A stretch of DNA of 64,000 nt from Streptomyces sp. NBC_00273 (GTDB lineage: Bacteria; Actinomycetota; Actinomycetes; Streptomycetales; Streptomycetaceae). This document shows positions 1 through 8,103 of the stretch, one piece after another. How positions within the stretch are numbered: the first letter of the stretch is position 1; each line of letters starts with the position of its first letter. Made by a program: the position numbers and the translations under genes. The notes under the pieces were generated by a model, which made no database searches, was not told the origin of the DNA, and worked only from the letters and a program-made list of their open reading frames with translations. The stretch lies in NCBI RefSeq assembly GCF_036178145.1, contig NZ_CP108067.1, positions 4,030,001 through 4,094,000 on the forward strand. Direction: 5' to 3'.

Positions 1-162
1 GAGTGCCGGCTGCTGCGGCTGGAGCCGGAATCGGTCCGGTCGCAGCTCCCGGACGGCTCGCTCGTCGCGGTTCCGCTGCCGTCCCCGGCGACGACCCGCC
101 GGGCCGTCCCGGCGGCCCTGCCGAAGCTGCTGCTGAAGCGCAAGAAGGCCGCCCGGGGCTGA
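1..162 (+). CDS. C-terminal end of an unidentified protein (cut by window edge)
   Basis: Frame 1 is open from the first base to a TGA at 160-162, giving the last 53 residues of a protein. The visible part is rich in Pro, Ala and Leu and ends in a basic tail (LLLKRKKAARG). No motif is recognisable. G/C at third positions fits coding sequence and no stop interrupts the frame, but the gene starts outside the window, so family and length are unknown. The gene converges on the lipoprotein gene at 266-1057, with a short tandem repeat between them. Confidence 0.5.
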   Translation, partial: ECRLLRLEPESVRSQLPDGSLVAVPLPSPATTRRAVPAALPKLLLKRKKAARG

Positions 163-204
163 CCCTGCCGCAAGACGCCCGGCGCTCGCCCGGCTCCGGC
201 CGCG

Positions 205-249
205 ACCGGATCCACCGGATCCACCGGATCCACCGGATCCACCGGATCC
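205..249. repeat. 9-bp tandem repeat, five perfect copies
   Basis: The unit ACCGGATCC is repeated five times without error (205-249), with a partial sixth ACC after it. It sits between the stop of the edge gene (162) and the stop of the convergent lipoprotein gene (266). Each unit contains the palindrome GGATCC. This looks like a small minisatellite expansion in a spacer, and it is not inside a gene. Confidence 0.9.
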
Positions 250-265
250 ACCGACCAGCGGAGCG

Positions 266-1057
266 TTACGGCTTCGTCGGGTTCGCGCCCTGGCCGGAGC
301 CCTTGGAGGGGGCCGGGGCGGGGGCGCCGCCCTGGTCCTTGGTCGTCGGCAGCTGGGACCCGTAGTCGACCGTCTGGTCCTGCGCGGGTGCCTCCAGCGG
401 AAACGTCTTGCCCCACTCGGCGAGCTCGACCCGCCCGGCGCCGCCCGCCCGCTCCAACATCAACGGGTACGGGGTGCCCTCCAGCGAGACCGACAGCTTG
501 CCGCCCTTGCCCTCGTTCGCCGTGACCTGGACCGCGCGGGTGTGCCCGACCTTGGTGTACGCGCCCTTGGCGAGCTTGCCCTCCAGCCCGAGCAGTCCGT
601 CCAGCAGCACGTCCATGTCGGTGAAGCCGCGGAACTGCTTGTACGAGGGGTCGCCCTCGGGCACCTTCACGAACTTGTCGCCGAGCTTGCCGGCCGAGTC
701 GGACTGGCCCCAGAACGCCGCGCTCGCCTTCAGGTACAGCTGCTCGCCCACGCGCAGCAGCTGGAAGGTGTCCTCGTTGGACTTCACCTCGCCGGAGCCG
801 CCGTCCGCCTTCAGCCGCATGTCGAGGGTGAAGGACTTTCCGCCGCTCACCAACGTGCCGGACAGGTGCACCGAGTCGGCCTCCGTCGCGGCCGCCTTCG
901 CCTTCGCCTCGATCTTGTCGGCGGACAGCTTGCCGACGCCGTTCGTGCCCTCGTCGGGGTCCTCCCCGCAGCCCGTACCGGTGACGGCGAGGCCCGCGCA
1001 CAACACACCGATGAAGGCGGCCCGGCGCAGCCGCGCGGCAGGGAAGTAGGCGGTCAC
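266..1057 (-). CDS. Secreted lipoprotein of LppX/LprG-like type
   Basis: A 263-residue protein with a basic N-terminus, a hydrophobic stretch (about residues 12-25) and a cysteine in TGTGC near residue 30 followed by an acidic GEDPDEG segment: a lipoprotein signal with a slightly atypical lipobox (Gly at -3). The mature part (residues 40-225) has the alternating pattern of the mycobacterial LppX/LprG and LolA-like fold (VHLSGTLVSGGKSFTLDMRL). It ends in a Pro/Ala/Lys-rich tail. The GTG at 1057 is chosen because GAGAGG lies 9-10 bases upstream and because it puts the signal sequence at the start; the frame is open much further upstream but that part is noise. The family is thought to bind lipid or envelope ligands; no ligand can be named here. 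Confidence 0.75.
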   Translation of the reverse strand: MTAYFPAARLRRAAFIGVLCAGLAVTGTGCGEDPDEGTNGVGKLSADKIEAKAKAAATEADSVHLSGTLVSGGKSFTLDMRLKADGGSGEVKSNEDTFQLLRVGEQLYLKASAAFWGQSDSAGKLGDKFVKVPEGDPSYKQFRGFTDMDVLLDGLLGLEGKLAKGAYTKVGHTRAVQVTANEGKGGKLSVSLEGTPYPLMLERAGGAGRVELAEWGKTFPLEAPAQDQTVDYGSQLPTTKDQGGAPAPAPSKGSGQGANPTKP

Positions 1058-1244
1058 GGGCGGGTGCCTCTCGTCGGTCGTCTGCGAGCAGCAGGCAGCG
1101 TACCCGCCCGTACCTCGCGCCCCGCGACCGCGCCCCGATGTTCGCCCGCCCCCGGCCGGACCGCCCCACCAGGACGCTTTCGGGCGGCACGGGCTAGCCT
1201 GAGGGGCGGCATGACTCTTGATCGACGCACTAGGAGGCGCTCGG

Positions 1245-2516
1245 ATGGCTGCAGGCGCCCCGCGGATCTTCGTCTCGCATCTGTCGGGTGTGCCCGTCTT
1301 CGATCCCAACGGCGACCAGGTCGGCCGGGTCCGCGACCTCGTGGCGATGCTCCGGGTCGGCGGGCGCCCGCCGCGGCTGCTGGGCCTGGTGGTCGAGGTC
1401 GTCAGCCGGCGGCGGATCTTCCTGCCCATGACCCGGGTCACCGGTGTGGAGTCCGGCCAGGTCATCACCACCGGTGTGATCAACATGCGGCGGTTCGAGC
1501 AGCGCCCGACCGAACGCCTGGTCCTGGGCGAGCTGCTGGACCGGCGGGTGACGCTGGTCGCGAGCGGCGAGGAGGTCACCGTCCTGGACGTGGCCATCCA
1601 GCAGCTGCCGGCCCGCCGGGACTGGGAGATCGACCGGATCTTCGTACGGAAGGGCAAGTCGGGGGCGCTGCGCCGGCGCGGCGAGGCCCTGACGGTGGAG
1701 TGGTCGGCGGTGACGGGCTTCTCGCTGGAGGAGCACGGGCAGGGCGCCGAGAACCTGGTCGCCACCTTCGAGCAGATGCGCCCGGCCGACGTGGCGAACG
1801 TGCTGCACCACCTGACGCCGAAGCGGCGCGCCGAGGTGGCCAACGCCCTCGACGACGACCGGCTCGCGGACGTGCTGGAGGAGCTCCCCGAGGACGAGCA
1901 GGTGGAGATCCTCGGCAAGCTGAAGGAGGAGCGCGCCGCAGACGTCCTGGAGGCGATGGACCCGGACGACGCGGCCGACCTGCTCTCGGAGCTGCCGGAG
2001 GACGACAAGGAGCGGCTGCTGACGCTGATGCAGCCGGACGACGCGGCCGACGTGCGCCGCCTGCTGTCCTACGAGGAGAACACCGCGGGCGGTCTGATGA
2101 CCACCGAGCCGATCGTGCTGCGGCCGGACGCGACGGTGGCGGACGCGCTGGCCCGCGTACGGCAGGCGGACCTGTCGCCGGCGCTGGCGGCGCAGGTCTA
2201 CGTGTGCCGGCCGCCGGACGAGACGCCGACGGGTAAGTACCTGGGCACGGTGCACTTCCAGCGGCTGCTGCGGGACCCTCCGTTCACGCTGGTCAGCTCG
2301 ATCGTGGACACGGACCTGCCGCCGCTGCGGCCGAACGCCTCGCTGCCCGCGGTGACCACGCACCTGGCCGCCTACAACATGGTGGCGGTGCCGGTGGTCG
2401 ACGAGAGCGGCTCGCTGCTGGGCGCGGTGACCGTGGACGACGTGCTGGACCACCTGCTGCCGGACGACTGGCGGGAGACGGACTTCCATTCCGAGGAGGC
2501 CGTCGGTGGCCGCTGA
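1245..2516 (+). CDS. PRC-barrel / MgtE_N / CBS-pair protein lacking a transport domain
   Basis: 423 residues. The N-terminus (residues 5-75) looks like a PRC-barrel (FVSHLSGVPVFDPNGDQVGR). Residues 165-280 are the helical MgtE N-terminal repeat region (ADVANVLHHLTPKRRAEV, then LEELPEDEQ and SELPEDDKER). Residues 285-415 form a tandem CBS pair (GGLMTTEPIVLRPDATVADA; VDDVLDHLLPDDW). These are the cytosolic regulatory parts of MgtE magnesium channels, but the membrane domain is absent. AGGAGG at 1232-1237 lies 7 bases before the ATG at 1245, so the in-frame TTG at 1218 is rejected. The stop overlaps the start of the DUF1003 membrane gene. Homologues lie near mrp and sigE in actinobacteria (Rv1232c, from memory). 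A role in divalent-cation or nucleotide sensing is inferred. Confidence 0.85.
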   Translation: MAAGAPRIFVSHLSGVPVFDPNGDQVGRVRDLVAMLRVGGRPPRLLGLVVEVVSRRRIFLPMTRVTGVESGQVITTGVINMRRFEQRPTERLVLGELLDRRVTLVASGEEVTVLDVAIQQLPARRDWEIDRIFVRKGKSGALRRRGEALTVEWSAVTGFSLEEHGQGAENLVATFEQMRPADVANVLHHLTPKRRAEVANALDDDRLADVLEELPEDEQVEILGKLKEERAADVLEAMDPDDAADLLSELPEDDKERLLTLMQPDDAADVRRLLSYEENTAGGLMTTEPIVLRPDATVADALARVRQADLSPALAAQVYVCRPPDETPTGKYLGTVHFQRLLRDPPFTLVSSIVDTDLPPLRPNASLPAVTTHLAAYNMVAVPVVDESGSLLGAVTVDDVLDHLLPDDWRETDFHSEEAVGGR

Positions 2517-3198
2517 GCGAGGACGCTTCGAACGGGGGCGGGGCGAGCAGGCCCGCGAGCGGCGCCGGGAGCAGATCCGGGAGCGCCGCGAGCAGGCCCG
2601 GACGCAGGCGCGCGAGCACGGGCTGGCGGCGGAGGCCGCGGAACGTTCCGGCGAGCGCGCGGGGAGGTCGTCGGGCGCCGGGTCGAGCGCGCTGACGCGC
2701 TCGCGGGTGCGCCTGGACCTGCCGCGCGCGCCGCGCCGGTCGCTGCTGCCCGAGTACGACCCGGAGGCCTTCGGGAGGCTGTCGGAGCGGGTGGCACGGT
2801 TCCTGGGCACCGGCCGGTTCATCGTCTGGATGACCCTGGTCATCATCGTCTGGGTGCTGTGGAACATCTTCGCGCCGGACGACCTGCGGTTCGACCCGTA
2901 CCCGTTCATCTTCCTGACGCTGATGCTGTCGCTCCAGGCCTCCTACGCGGCTCCGCTGATCCTGCTCGCGCAGAACCGGCAGGACGACCGCGACCGGGTC
3001 ACCCACGAGCAGGACCGCAAGCAGAACGAGCGGTCCATCGCCGACACCGAGTACCTGACCCGGGAAATCGCCGCCCTGCGCATGGGCCTGGGCGAGGTCG
3101 CCACCCGCGACTGGATCAGGTCGGAGTTCCAGGACCTGATCAAGGAGATGGACGAGCGGCGTCTATTCCCCGCCGAACGTGATGAAGGCGACCGCTGA
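2506..3198 (+). CDS. DUF1003 membrane protein
   Basis: 230 residues. The N-terminal 55 residues are Arg/Glu-rich and probably helical (EQARERRREQIRERREQAR). Two membrane segments lie near residues 103-121 (FIVWMTLVIIVWVLWNIF) and 131-152, followed by the DUF1003 signature QNRQDDRDR and a cytosolic helical tail. The GTG at 2506 overlaps the previous gene's stop by 11 bases, and GAGGAGG at 2493-2499 lies 6 bases before it, so the two are probably translationally coupled. The molecular function of DUF1003 is unknown. Coupling to a cytosolic MgtE_N/CBS protein suggests that the pair works together at the membrane. Confidence 0.85.
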   Translation: MAAERGRFERGRGEQARERRREQIRERREQARTQAREHGLAAEAAERSGERAGRSSGAGSSALTRSRVRLDLPRAPRRSLLPEYDPEAFGRLSERVARFLGTGRFIVWMTLVIIVWVLWNIFAPDDLRFDPYPFIFLTLMLSLQASYAAPLILLAQNRQDDRDRVTHEQDRKQNERSIADTEYLTREIAALRMGLGEVATRDWIRSEFQDLIKEMDERRLFPAERDEGDR

Positions 3199-3240
3199 CG
3201 GGCTTTCCTGCGGCCTGCTACCGAGCCGTACCATCGGGGC

Positions 3241-4401
3241 ATGGCTACCGACACAAGCTCCGCCGCCGTGCCTGAGCAGGACGCGATCCTGGACGCACTG
3301 GCGACGGTGAACGACCCCGAGATCCACCGGCCGATCACCGAGCTCGGCATGGTCAAATCGGTGGAGATCGGCGAAGGCGGCGAGGTCGCCGTCACGGTCT
3401 ACCTCACGGTGTCGGGCTGTCCCATGCGCGAGACCATCACGAAGAACGTCACCGAGGCCGTCGAGAAGGTCGCGGGCGTCACCTCCGTCGCCGTCTCCCT
3501 CGACGTGATGAGCGACGAGCAGCGCAAGGACCTGGCGGCCACGCTGCGCGGCGGCACCGCCGAACGCGAGGTGCCCTTCGCCAAGCCGGGCTCGCTGACC
3601 CGCGTGTACGCGGTCGCGTCCGGCAAGGGCGGTGTCGGCAAGTCCTCCGTCACGGTGAACCTGGCCGCGGCGATGGCGGCGGACGGCCTGAAGGTCGGCG
3701 TGGTCGACGCGGACATCTACGGCCACAGCGTGCCGCGCATGCTGGGCGTCGACGGCCGTCCGACCCAGGTCGAGAACATGATCATGCCGCCGTCGGCGCA
3801 CGGCGTGAAGGTCATCTCCATCGGCATGTTCACCCCGGGCAACGCCCCGGTGGTGTGGCGCGGGCCCATGCTGCACCGCGCGCTCCAGCAGTTCCTGGCC
3901 GACGTGTTCTGGGGCGACCTGGACGTGCTGCTGCTGGACCTGCCGCCGGGTACGGGTGACATCGCGATCTCCGTGGCCCAGCTGGTGCCGAACGCGGAGA
4001 TCCTCGTCGTCACCACCCCGCAGCAGGCCGCGGCCGAGGTCGCGGAGCGGGCCGGCTCCATCGCCGTGCAGACCCACCAGAAGATCGTCGGCGTGGTCGA
4101 GAACATGTCGGGCCTGCCGTGCCCGCACTGCGACGAGATGGTGGACGTCTTCGGCTCCGGCGGCGGCCAGAAGGTCGCCGACGGCCTGACCAAGACGGTC
4201 GGCGCGACGGTGCCGGTGCTGGGCTCGATCCCGATCGACGTCCGGCTGCGCGAGGGCGGCGACGAGGGCAAGCCCGTCGTGCTGTCCGACCCGGACTCCC
4301 CGGCGGGCGCGGCCCTGCGCGCGATCGCGGGCAAGCTGGGCGGCCGCGCGCGCGGCCTGTCGGGCATGTCCCTGGGCATCACCCCGCGCAACAAGTTCTG
4401 A
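3241..4401 (+). CDS. mrp: Mrp/ApbC-type P-loop ATPase, iron-sulfur cluster carrier
   Basis: 386 residues. Residues 10-90 are a MIP18/DUF59 domain (NDPEIHRPITELGMV). From residue 120 comes the Mrp/ParA-like ATPase with the deviant Walker A motif GKGGVGKSSV, the Walker B-like LLLDLPPGTGD, and CPHC near residue 293, the cysteine pair that holds a bridging Fe-S cluster in the family. The protein transfers Fe-S clusters to apo-targets in the cytosol. The ATG at 3241 follows the DUF1003 gene by 42 bases, so the three genes probably form one transcription unit. A clear hairpin terminator follows at 4470-4497. The fused MIP18-Mrp layout is normal for actinobacteria. Confidence 0.93.
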   Translation: MATDTSSAAVPEQDAILDALATVNDPEIHRPITELGMVKSVEIGEGGEVAVTVYLTVSGCPMRETITKNVTEAVEKVAGVTSVAVSLDVMSDEQRKDLAATLRGGTAEREVPFAKPGSLTRVYAVASGKGGVGKSSVTVNLAAAMAADGLKVGVVDADIYGHSVPRMLGVDGRPTQVENMIMPPSAHGVKVISIGMFTPGNAPVVWRGPMLHRALQQFLADVFWGDLDVLLLDLPPGTGDIAISVAQLVPNAEILVVTTPQQAAAEVAERAGSIAVQTHQKIVGVVENMSGLPCPHCDEMVDVFGSGGGQKVADGLTKTVGATVPVLGSIPIDVRLREGGDEGKPVVLSDPDSPAGAALRAIAGKLGGRARGLSGMSLGITPRNKF

Positions 4402-4469
4402 CCCGACCCGGGTGGGGGCGGTCGTGCCGCCGGGGCGGCACGAGCGGCCCGCACGGGTCGCACAGCGCG

Positions 4470-4497
4470 AAGGGCACCGCCGGTCGGCGGTGCCCTT
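4470..4497. terminator. Bidirectional hairpin terminator between mrp and the convergent gene
   Basis: A 12-bp perfect stem (AAGGGCACCGCC, 4470-4481, with its complement at 4486-4497) around the loop GGTC, followed by a short T run. It lies between two convergent stops. Confidence 0.8.
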
Positions 4498-4498
4498 T

Positions 4499-4522
4499 CC
4501 CGTACCCGTACCCGTACCCGTA
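4499..4522. repeat. CCCGTA hexamer, four tandem copies
   Basis: Four perfect copies of CCCGTA lie directly after the mrp terminator and end three bases before the stop of the minus-strand gene at 4526. Confidence 0.85.
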
Positions 4523-4525
4523 CGG

Positions 4526-5257
4526 CTACTCGTACGTGGCCAGGTCCCCGATCGCGGAGAAGCCGAGCCCGTACGCGCTCATCCCGCGGCCGTACGCGCC
4601 CAAGTGGACGCCGCTCCCCGTGGAGCCGGCCAGTACCCACCCGAACTCCGACTCGCGGTAGTGGAACGGCGTCGGCTCCCCGTCCACCGGCAGCGACAGC
4701 GTGGACCAGTCCTCACCGGCCAGGTCGTCCGCCAGCTCCCACGCGGCCTCGGTCTGCTGGTCCAGCCAGTCGTTGCGCAGCGCGTGGTCCATCTGTCCGG
4801 GCCAGCTGTACGCCAGCAGCCCGGAGCCGGCCAGCCAGGCCGCCGAAGCGACCGAGGTGGCCTCCAGGACGCCGGTGCCGTCGCCGCTGCGGCGCAGCGG
4901 GTTGCTCGCCACGGTGATCACCACCGCGAAGCGCTCCTTCTCACCGGTGGCGATCTCGCCCCGGGCTGAGGGCTCGTCGCCGTGGCCGGTGGATCCGTGC
5001 TCCACCGTGCCGTCGGCGGCCACCGCGACCTGCATGAGCCAGCGGGGGCCGGTGAAGGCCCCGTCCAGCCCGTACCAGGGGAAGTCGGCCGCCAGGAACC
5101 CCTCGGCCGTCCGGCGGGCCGCCGGTACGGGCGCGGGGGCTTCCTGTGGCTGTGTATCGCCGTGTGGGCCGGTATCCGGCTCCTGGGCGGGTGCGCCTGC
5201 GGCGGCGGGGGCCTCCGCGGTCTGTGCCCCTACCCGGCTGCTGCTCGTCGTCTCCAT
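4526..5257 (-). CDS. Hypothetical actinobacterial protein
   Basis: 243 residues, no recognised domain. The first 50 residues are a disordered Ala/Pro/Gly linker. The rest is a compact domain with many Trp residues (FPWYGLDGAFTGPRWLMQ, AWLAGSGLLAYSWPGQMDH, DWSTLSLPVDGEPTPFHYRE) ending in a Gly/Tyr-rich segment. No signal peptide or membrane helix is seen, so it is probably cytosolic. The ATG at 5257 has GAGAGG seven bases upstream. It lies between mrp and tatB, converging on mrp. No function can be given. Confidence 0.7.
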   Translation of the reverse strand: METTSSSRVGAQTAEAPAAAGAPAQEPDTGPHGDTQPQEAPAPVPAARRTAEGFLAADFPWYGLDGAFTGPRWLMQVAVAADGTVEHGSTGHGDEPSARGEIATGEKERFAVVITVASNPLRRSGDGTGVLEATSVASAAWLAGSGLLAYSWPGQMDHALRNDWLDQQTEAAWELADDLAGEDWSTLSLPVDGEPTPFHYRESEFGWVLAGSTGSGVHLGAYGRGMSAYGLGFSAIGDLATYE

Positions 5258-5396
5258 CTGGGCGGCCTCTCGTTCCGTGGGGTCCGGAACGGCCCTCCCC
5301 CTCGCTGTGCTGGGGGGACCCCCTCCCTCGGGCGTCCTGCGATCCGGACAGATGGAGGATAGCCATCCGACCGCGGATCGCCGGGAAGGCCGCGCG

Positions 5397-5855
5397 TCAG
5401 GTGGCGTCGGCGTCGAAGCGCGCGCGCTCGTCCGGGGCCGGGGCGGCGGGCTTCTTCAGCAGGTCCGGGCCGGTCACGGCGGGCGTGGCGGAGGCAGCTC
5501 CGGGCGTGGCCGAGGGGATCGGGGCGGCGCCCGCCTCCGAGCTCTTCACGGCGTCGGAGACGTCGCTGAGCTCCTTGCGGAGATCGAAGCTGGTGCGGAT
5601 CTCCTTGAGGTCCTCGTTCTCCGTCAGCTGCTTGCGGATGAAGGTCTTCGGGTTCAGGTCCTCGAACTCGAAGTCCTTGAAGTCCGGGCCGAGTTCGGAG
5701 CGGATGTCCTGCTTCGCGCTGTCCGAGAACGCCCGGACCTTCCGGATGAAGCCCGTCACGTCCTGAATTACCTTGGGCAGCTTGTCCGGTCCGAAGACGA
5801 GGATGCCGAGCACCACGATCGTGACAAGTTCGAGTGCGCCTATGTCGTTGAACAC
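5397..5855 (-). CDS. tatB: Twin-arginine translocase subunit TatB
   Basis: 152 residues. It begins with the short periplasmic part and membrane helix typical of TatB (FNDIGALELVTIVVLGILVF), then the conserved FGPDKLP hinge, an amphipathic helix and a charged helical region (residues 35-90), and a disordered Ala/Pro tail. TatB receives folded Tat substrates from TatC. The GTG at 5855 is preceded by GAGGAG seven bases upstream; the longer in-frame ATG at 5933 lacks this and would add a meaningless leader. It lies downstream of the htrA-like gene on the same strand, the order found beside sigE in mycobacteria, linking it to envelope homeostasis. Confidence 0.9.
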   Translation of the reverse strand: MFNDIGALELVTIVVLGILVFGPDKLPKVIQDVTGFIRKVRAFSDSAKQDIRSELGPDFKDFEFEDLNPKTFIRKQLTENEDLKEIRTSFDLRKELSDVSDAVKSSEAGAAPIPSATPGAASATPAVTGPDLLKKPAAPAPDERARFDADAT

Positions 5856-5973
5856 CTTGCCGCTCCTCGGCTCTCTATCACTTCGGGCCCCGACACACGG
5901 TACCCGGCCTTGTCCACGGGCCCATACCTGCATGCCGCCTCCGCGGCGGTTTCACTCCGCTGTCACCTCATGC

Positions 5974-7365
5974 TCATGAGCCGTTCGCCGATCCGAGGAC
6001 CACCTTCAGTGTGCTTTCGCGGCCGCCGCGGAGCACGGTGAGGGTCAGCGGATCGCCCGGACGGTGGGCCCGGATCTTGATGATCAGCTCGTCGCCGCCG
6101 CGGACCCGCTGGCCGTCCACCTTGGTGATCACGTCCCCGGCCCGGATCCCGGCGCGCGCGCCCGGCCCGTCGGCGACGACGGAGGGCTTGCCGTCCTCGC
6201 CCTTGTCCCCGACCCGGGCCCCGTCGCCCGCGTAGTCCATGTCGAGGGTCACCCCGATGACCGGGTGCGTGGCGCGGCCGGTGCGGATGAGCTCTTCGGC
6301 GACGCGCTTGCCCTGGTTGACGGGGATGGCGAAGCCGAGCCCGATGGAGCCGCCCTGCCGGGTGGCGTCCTCCTTGTCGGCCCCGCGGATCGCACTGTTG
6401 ATGCCGACCACATGGGCCTTCGCGTCGAGGAGCGGGCCGCCGGAGTTCCCCGGGTTGATGGGGGCGTCGGTCTGCAGCGCGTCGACGTAGCTGATGTCGC
6501 TGCCGTCGCCCTTGTCACCGCCCGCGGTGACGGGCCGGCCGGTGGCGCTGATGATGCCGGCGGTGACGGTGTTCGACAGGTCGAAGGGCGCGCCGATGGC
6601 CACCACCGGGTCGCCGACCTGCACGTTCTCGGAGTTCCCCAGGCTGAGCGGATGGAGCCCGCGCACCCCGCTGACCTTGACCACGGCCAGGTCGTAGCCG
6701 GAGTCGCGGCCGACCAGTTGGGCAGTGACGCTCTCGCCGGTACTGAAGGTGACCGTTATCTCCTGGGAGTCGGCCACCACGTGGCTGTTGGTGAGGATGT
6801 GCCCCTGCTGGTCGAGCACGAAGCCGGTGCCCGTGCCGCTGCCCTTCGTGCCCCGGACGTGCAGGGTCACCACGCCGGGCAGCGCGGTGGCCGCGATCCC
6901 GGCCACGCTGTCCGGGGCCCGGCCGCGGTCGACGGCGGCGGCCTGGGGCAGCTCCAGCCGGGTGTTGCTCTTCCGCTCGGCGAGGACGCCGAGGTAGCCG
7001 CCGATCCCGCCGGCGAGCAGGGCCGTTCCGAGGCTGAGGGCCACCACCTGCCACAGCCTGATCCCGCGCGGTGTCCGGCCCCGGTCCACGACCTGCAACG
7101 GCTCGGCTCCCCAGGGGTCGTACCGCACCGCGGGGACGGCAGTCGGCACGTCCGGGGGCAGGTCCGACGCGCCCGGGGCGGGCGCGTCTTGAGCCCGCAC
7201 GTCCTGGGCCGGCACGTCCTGGGTCGGGGCCGCGTCCTGTACGTGGTCCTCGCCCCCGGAGTCGGGCCGTGGCGCGGGGACCCCGTCGCGGCGACCGGCC
7301 TCGGCCGTCCCCTCGGGCCGGCTCCACCACTGTGGAGCCGGGTCGGTCAGCTGCTTGTCGGCCAT
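5974..7365 (-). CDS. htrA: HtrA/DegP-type membrane-anchored serine protease with PDZ domain
   Basis: 463 residues. A cytosolic Pro/Asp-rich N-terminal region of about 110 residues precedes one membrane helix (LWQVVALSLGTALLAGGIGG). The trypsin-like domain carries the catalytic triad His195 (TNSHVVAD), Asp225 (SGYDLAVVKV) and Ser308 (PGNSGGPLL). A C-terminal PDZ domain begins near residue 370 and includes the motif AGIRAGDVITKVDGQRV. The protease domain lies outside the membrane and degrades or refolds damaged envelope proteins. The ATG at 7365 follows GGGGAG; an upstream in-frame start at 7407 has no such site. It is downstream of the sigma/anti-sigma pair on the same strand, as htrA is beside M. 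tuberculosis sigE, so it is a likely member of that regulon. Confidence 0.92.
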   Translation of the reverse strand: MADKQLTDPAPQWWSRPEGTAEAGRRDGVPAPRPDSGGEDHVQDAAPTQDVPAQDVRAQDAPAPGASDLPPDVPTAVPAVRYDPWGAEPLQVVDRGRTPRGIRLWQVVALSLGTALLAGGIGGYLGVLAERKSNTRLELPQAAAVDRGRAPDSVAGIAATALPGVVTLHVRGTKGSGTGTGFVLDQQGHILTNSHVVADSQEITVTFSTGESVTAQLVGRDSGYDLAVVKVSGVRGLHPLSLGNSENVQVGDPVVAIGAPFDLSNTVTAGIISATGRPVTAGGDKGDGSDISYVDALQTDAPINPGNSGGPLLDAKAHVVGINSAIRGADKEDATRQGGSIGLGFAIPVNQGKRVAEELIRTGRATHPVIGVTLDMDYAGDGARVGDKGEDGKPSVVADGPGARAGIRAGDVITKVDGQRVRGGDELIIKIRAHRPGDPLTLTVLRGGRESTLKVVLGSANGS

Positions 7366-7419
7366 GGGCGCTCCCCGCGTACCTATGCGCATGTGCCGCA
7401 GATTCAACCAGGTCCCGCG

Positions 7420-8103
7420 TCAGCGCAGCAGGGAGACCGGGCGTGCCGGATACGGCGGGGAGGGCTGGAGCGGCGGCAGCGGGGTCGCCACGGCCGACAG
7501 GAGGGTCGGGACGGCCTCGGGGGTGGGCGGGCGGTCACGGGTCCCCGGATCGGCCACGGGCAGGGCAGGCCCGGGCCTGGAGGCCGGGGCCGGGGAATCA
7601 CCCCGCAGGTTCGGATCCACCTCCAACGGCAGGGCACCACCGAGCGCGAGCGCGGCCAGCGAGACGGCCCCGGCGGCGACGAAGGCGAACCTGCGGCGCG
7701 GACGGCCCACCTCGTGGATGCGGAAGCCCTCCTGCGGCCGCGGCCGGACGGCGACCGGCAGCCCGTAGGCGAACGTGTCGAAGGGGTCGGCCCCCGCGGG
7801 ACCCGAGGAGTCGCTGGAACGGCCGGGACCGGCAGGGTCCAGGGGACCCGACGGATCGTCGAGGCCGCCGCCCGGCAGCCCCTGCAACCGCGCCAGCAGC
7901 CCCGCGGACAGCGGTGGCGGAGCGCTCTCCACGAACATGGTCTTCAGACGTCGCTGGGCATCGGCTTCGGCCTTGCACCGGGCACAGGTCGCCAGGTGGG
8001 CCAGGACCCGATCGCGCGCGTCGTGTTTCAGCTCCCCGTCCACCAGGGCGGCAAGCCGGTCGCCCAGGTGCTGTTCGGCGGGTGACGGACTGACTTCACT
8101 CAC
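7420..8103 (-). CDS. rseA: Zinc-type anti-sigma factor (RseA/ZAS family), membrane anchored
   Basis: 227 residues. The N-terminus has the anti-sigma zinc motif: a His near residue 27, then HLATCARC (HxxxCxxC) near residues 36-43. One membrane helix lies near residues 143-165 ([20 protein letters not shown]), followed by a Pro-rich extracytoplasmic tail. It should bind and hold the ECF sigma factor encoded directly upstream and release it on envelope or redox stress. The GTG at 8103 overlaps the sigma factor's TGA by four bases (8100-8103, GTGA), so synthesis of the two proteins is coupled. Naming follows the M. tuberculosis sigE-rseA pair and rests on synteny. Confidence 0.88.
   Translation of the reverse strand: MSEVSPSPAEQHLGDRLAALVDGELKHDARDRVLAHLATCARCKAEADAQRRLKTMFVESAPPPLSAGLLARLQGLPGGGLDDPSGPLDPAGPGRSSDSSGPAGADPFDTFAYGLPVAVRPRPQEGFRIHEVGRPRRRFAFVAAGAVSLAALALGGALPLEVDPNLRGDSPAPASRPGPALPVADPGTRDRPPTPEAVPTLLSAVATPLPPLQPSPPYPARPVSLLR

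Noticed and set aside
266..2008. A 580-codon minus-strand open frame
   Set aside because: Only the last 263 codons (from the GTG at 1057) have a ribosome site, signal sequence and coding character; the upstream part is antisense to the MgtE_N/CBS gene.
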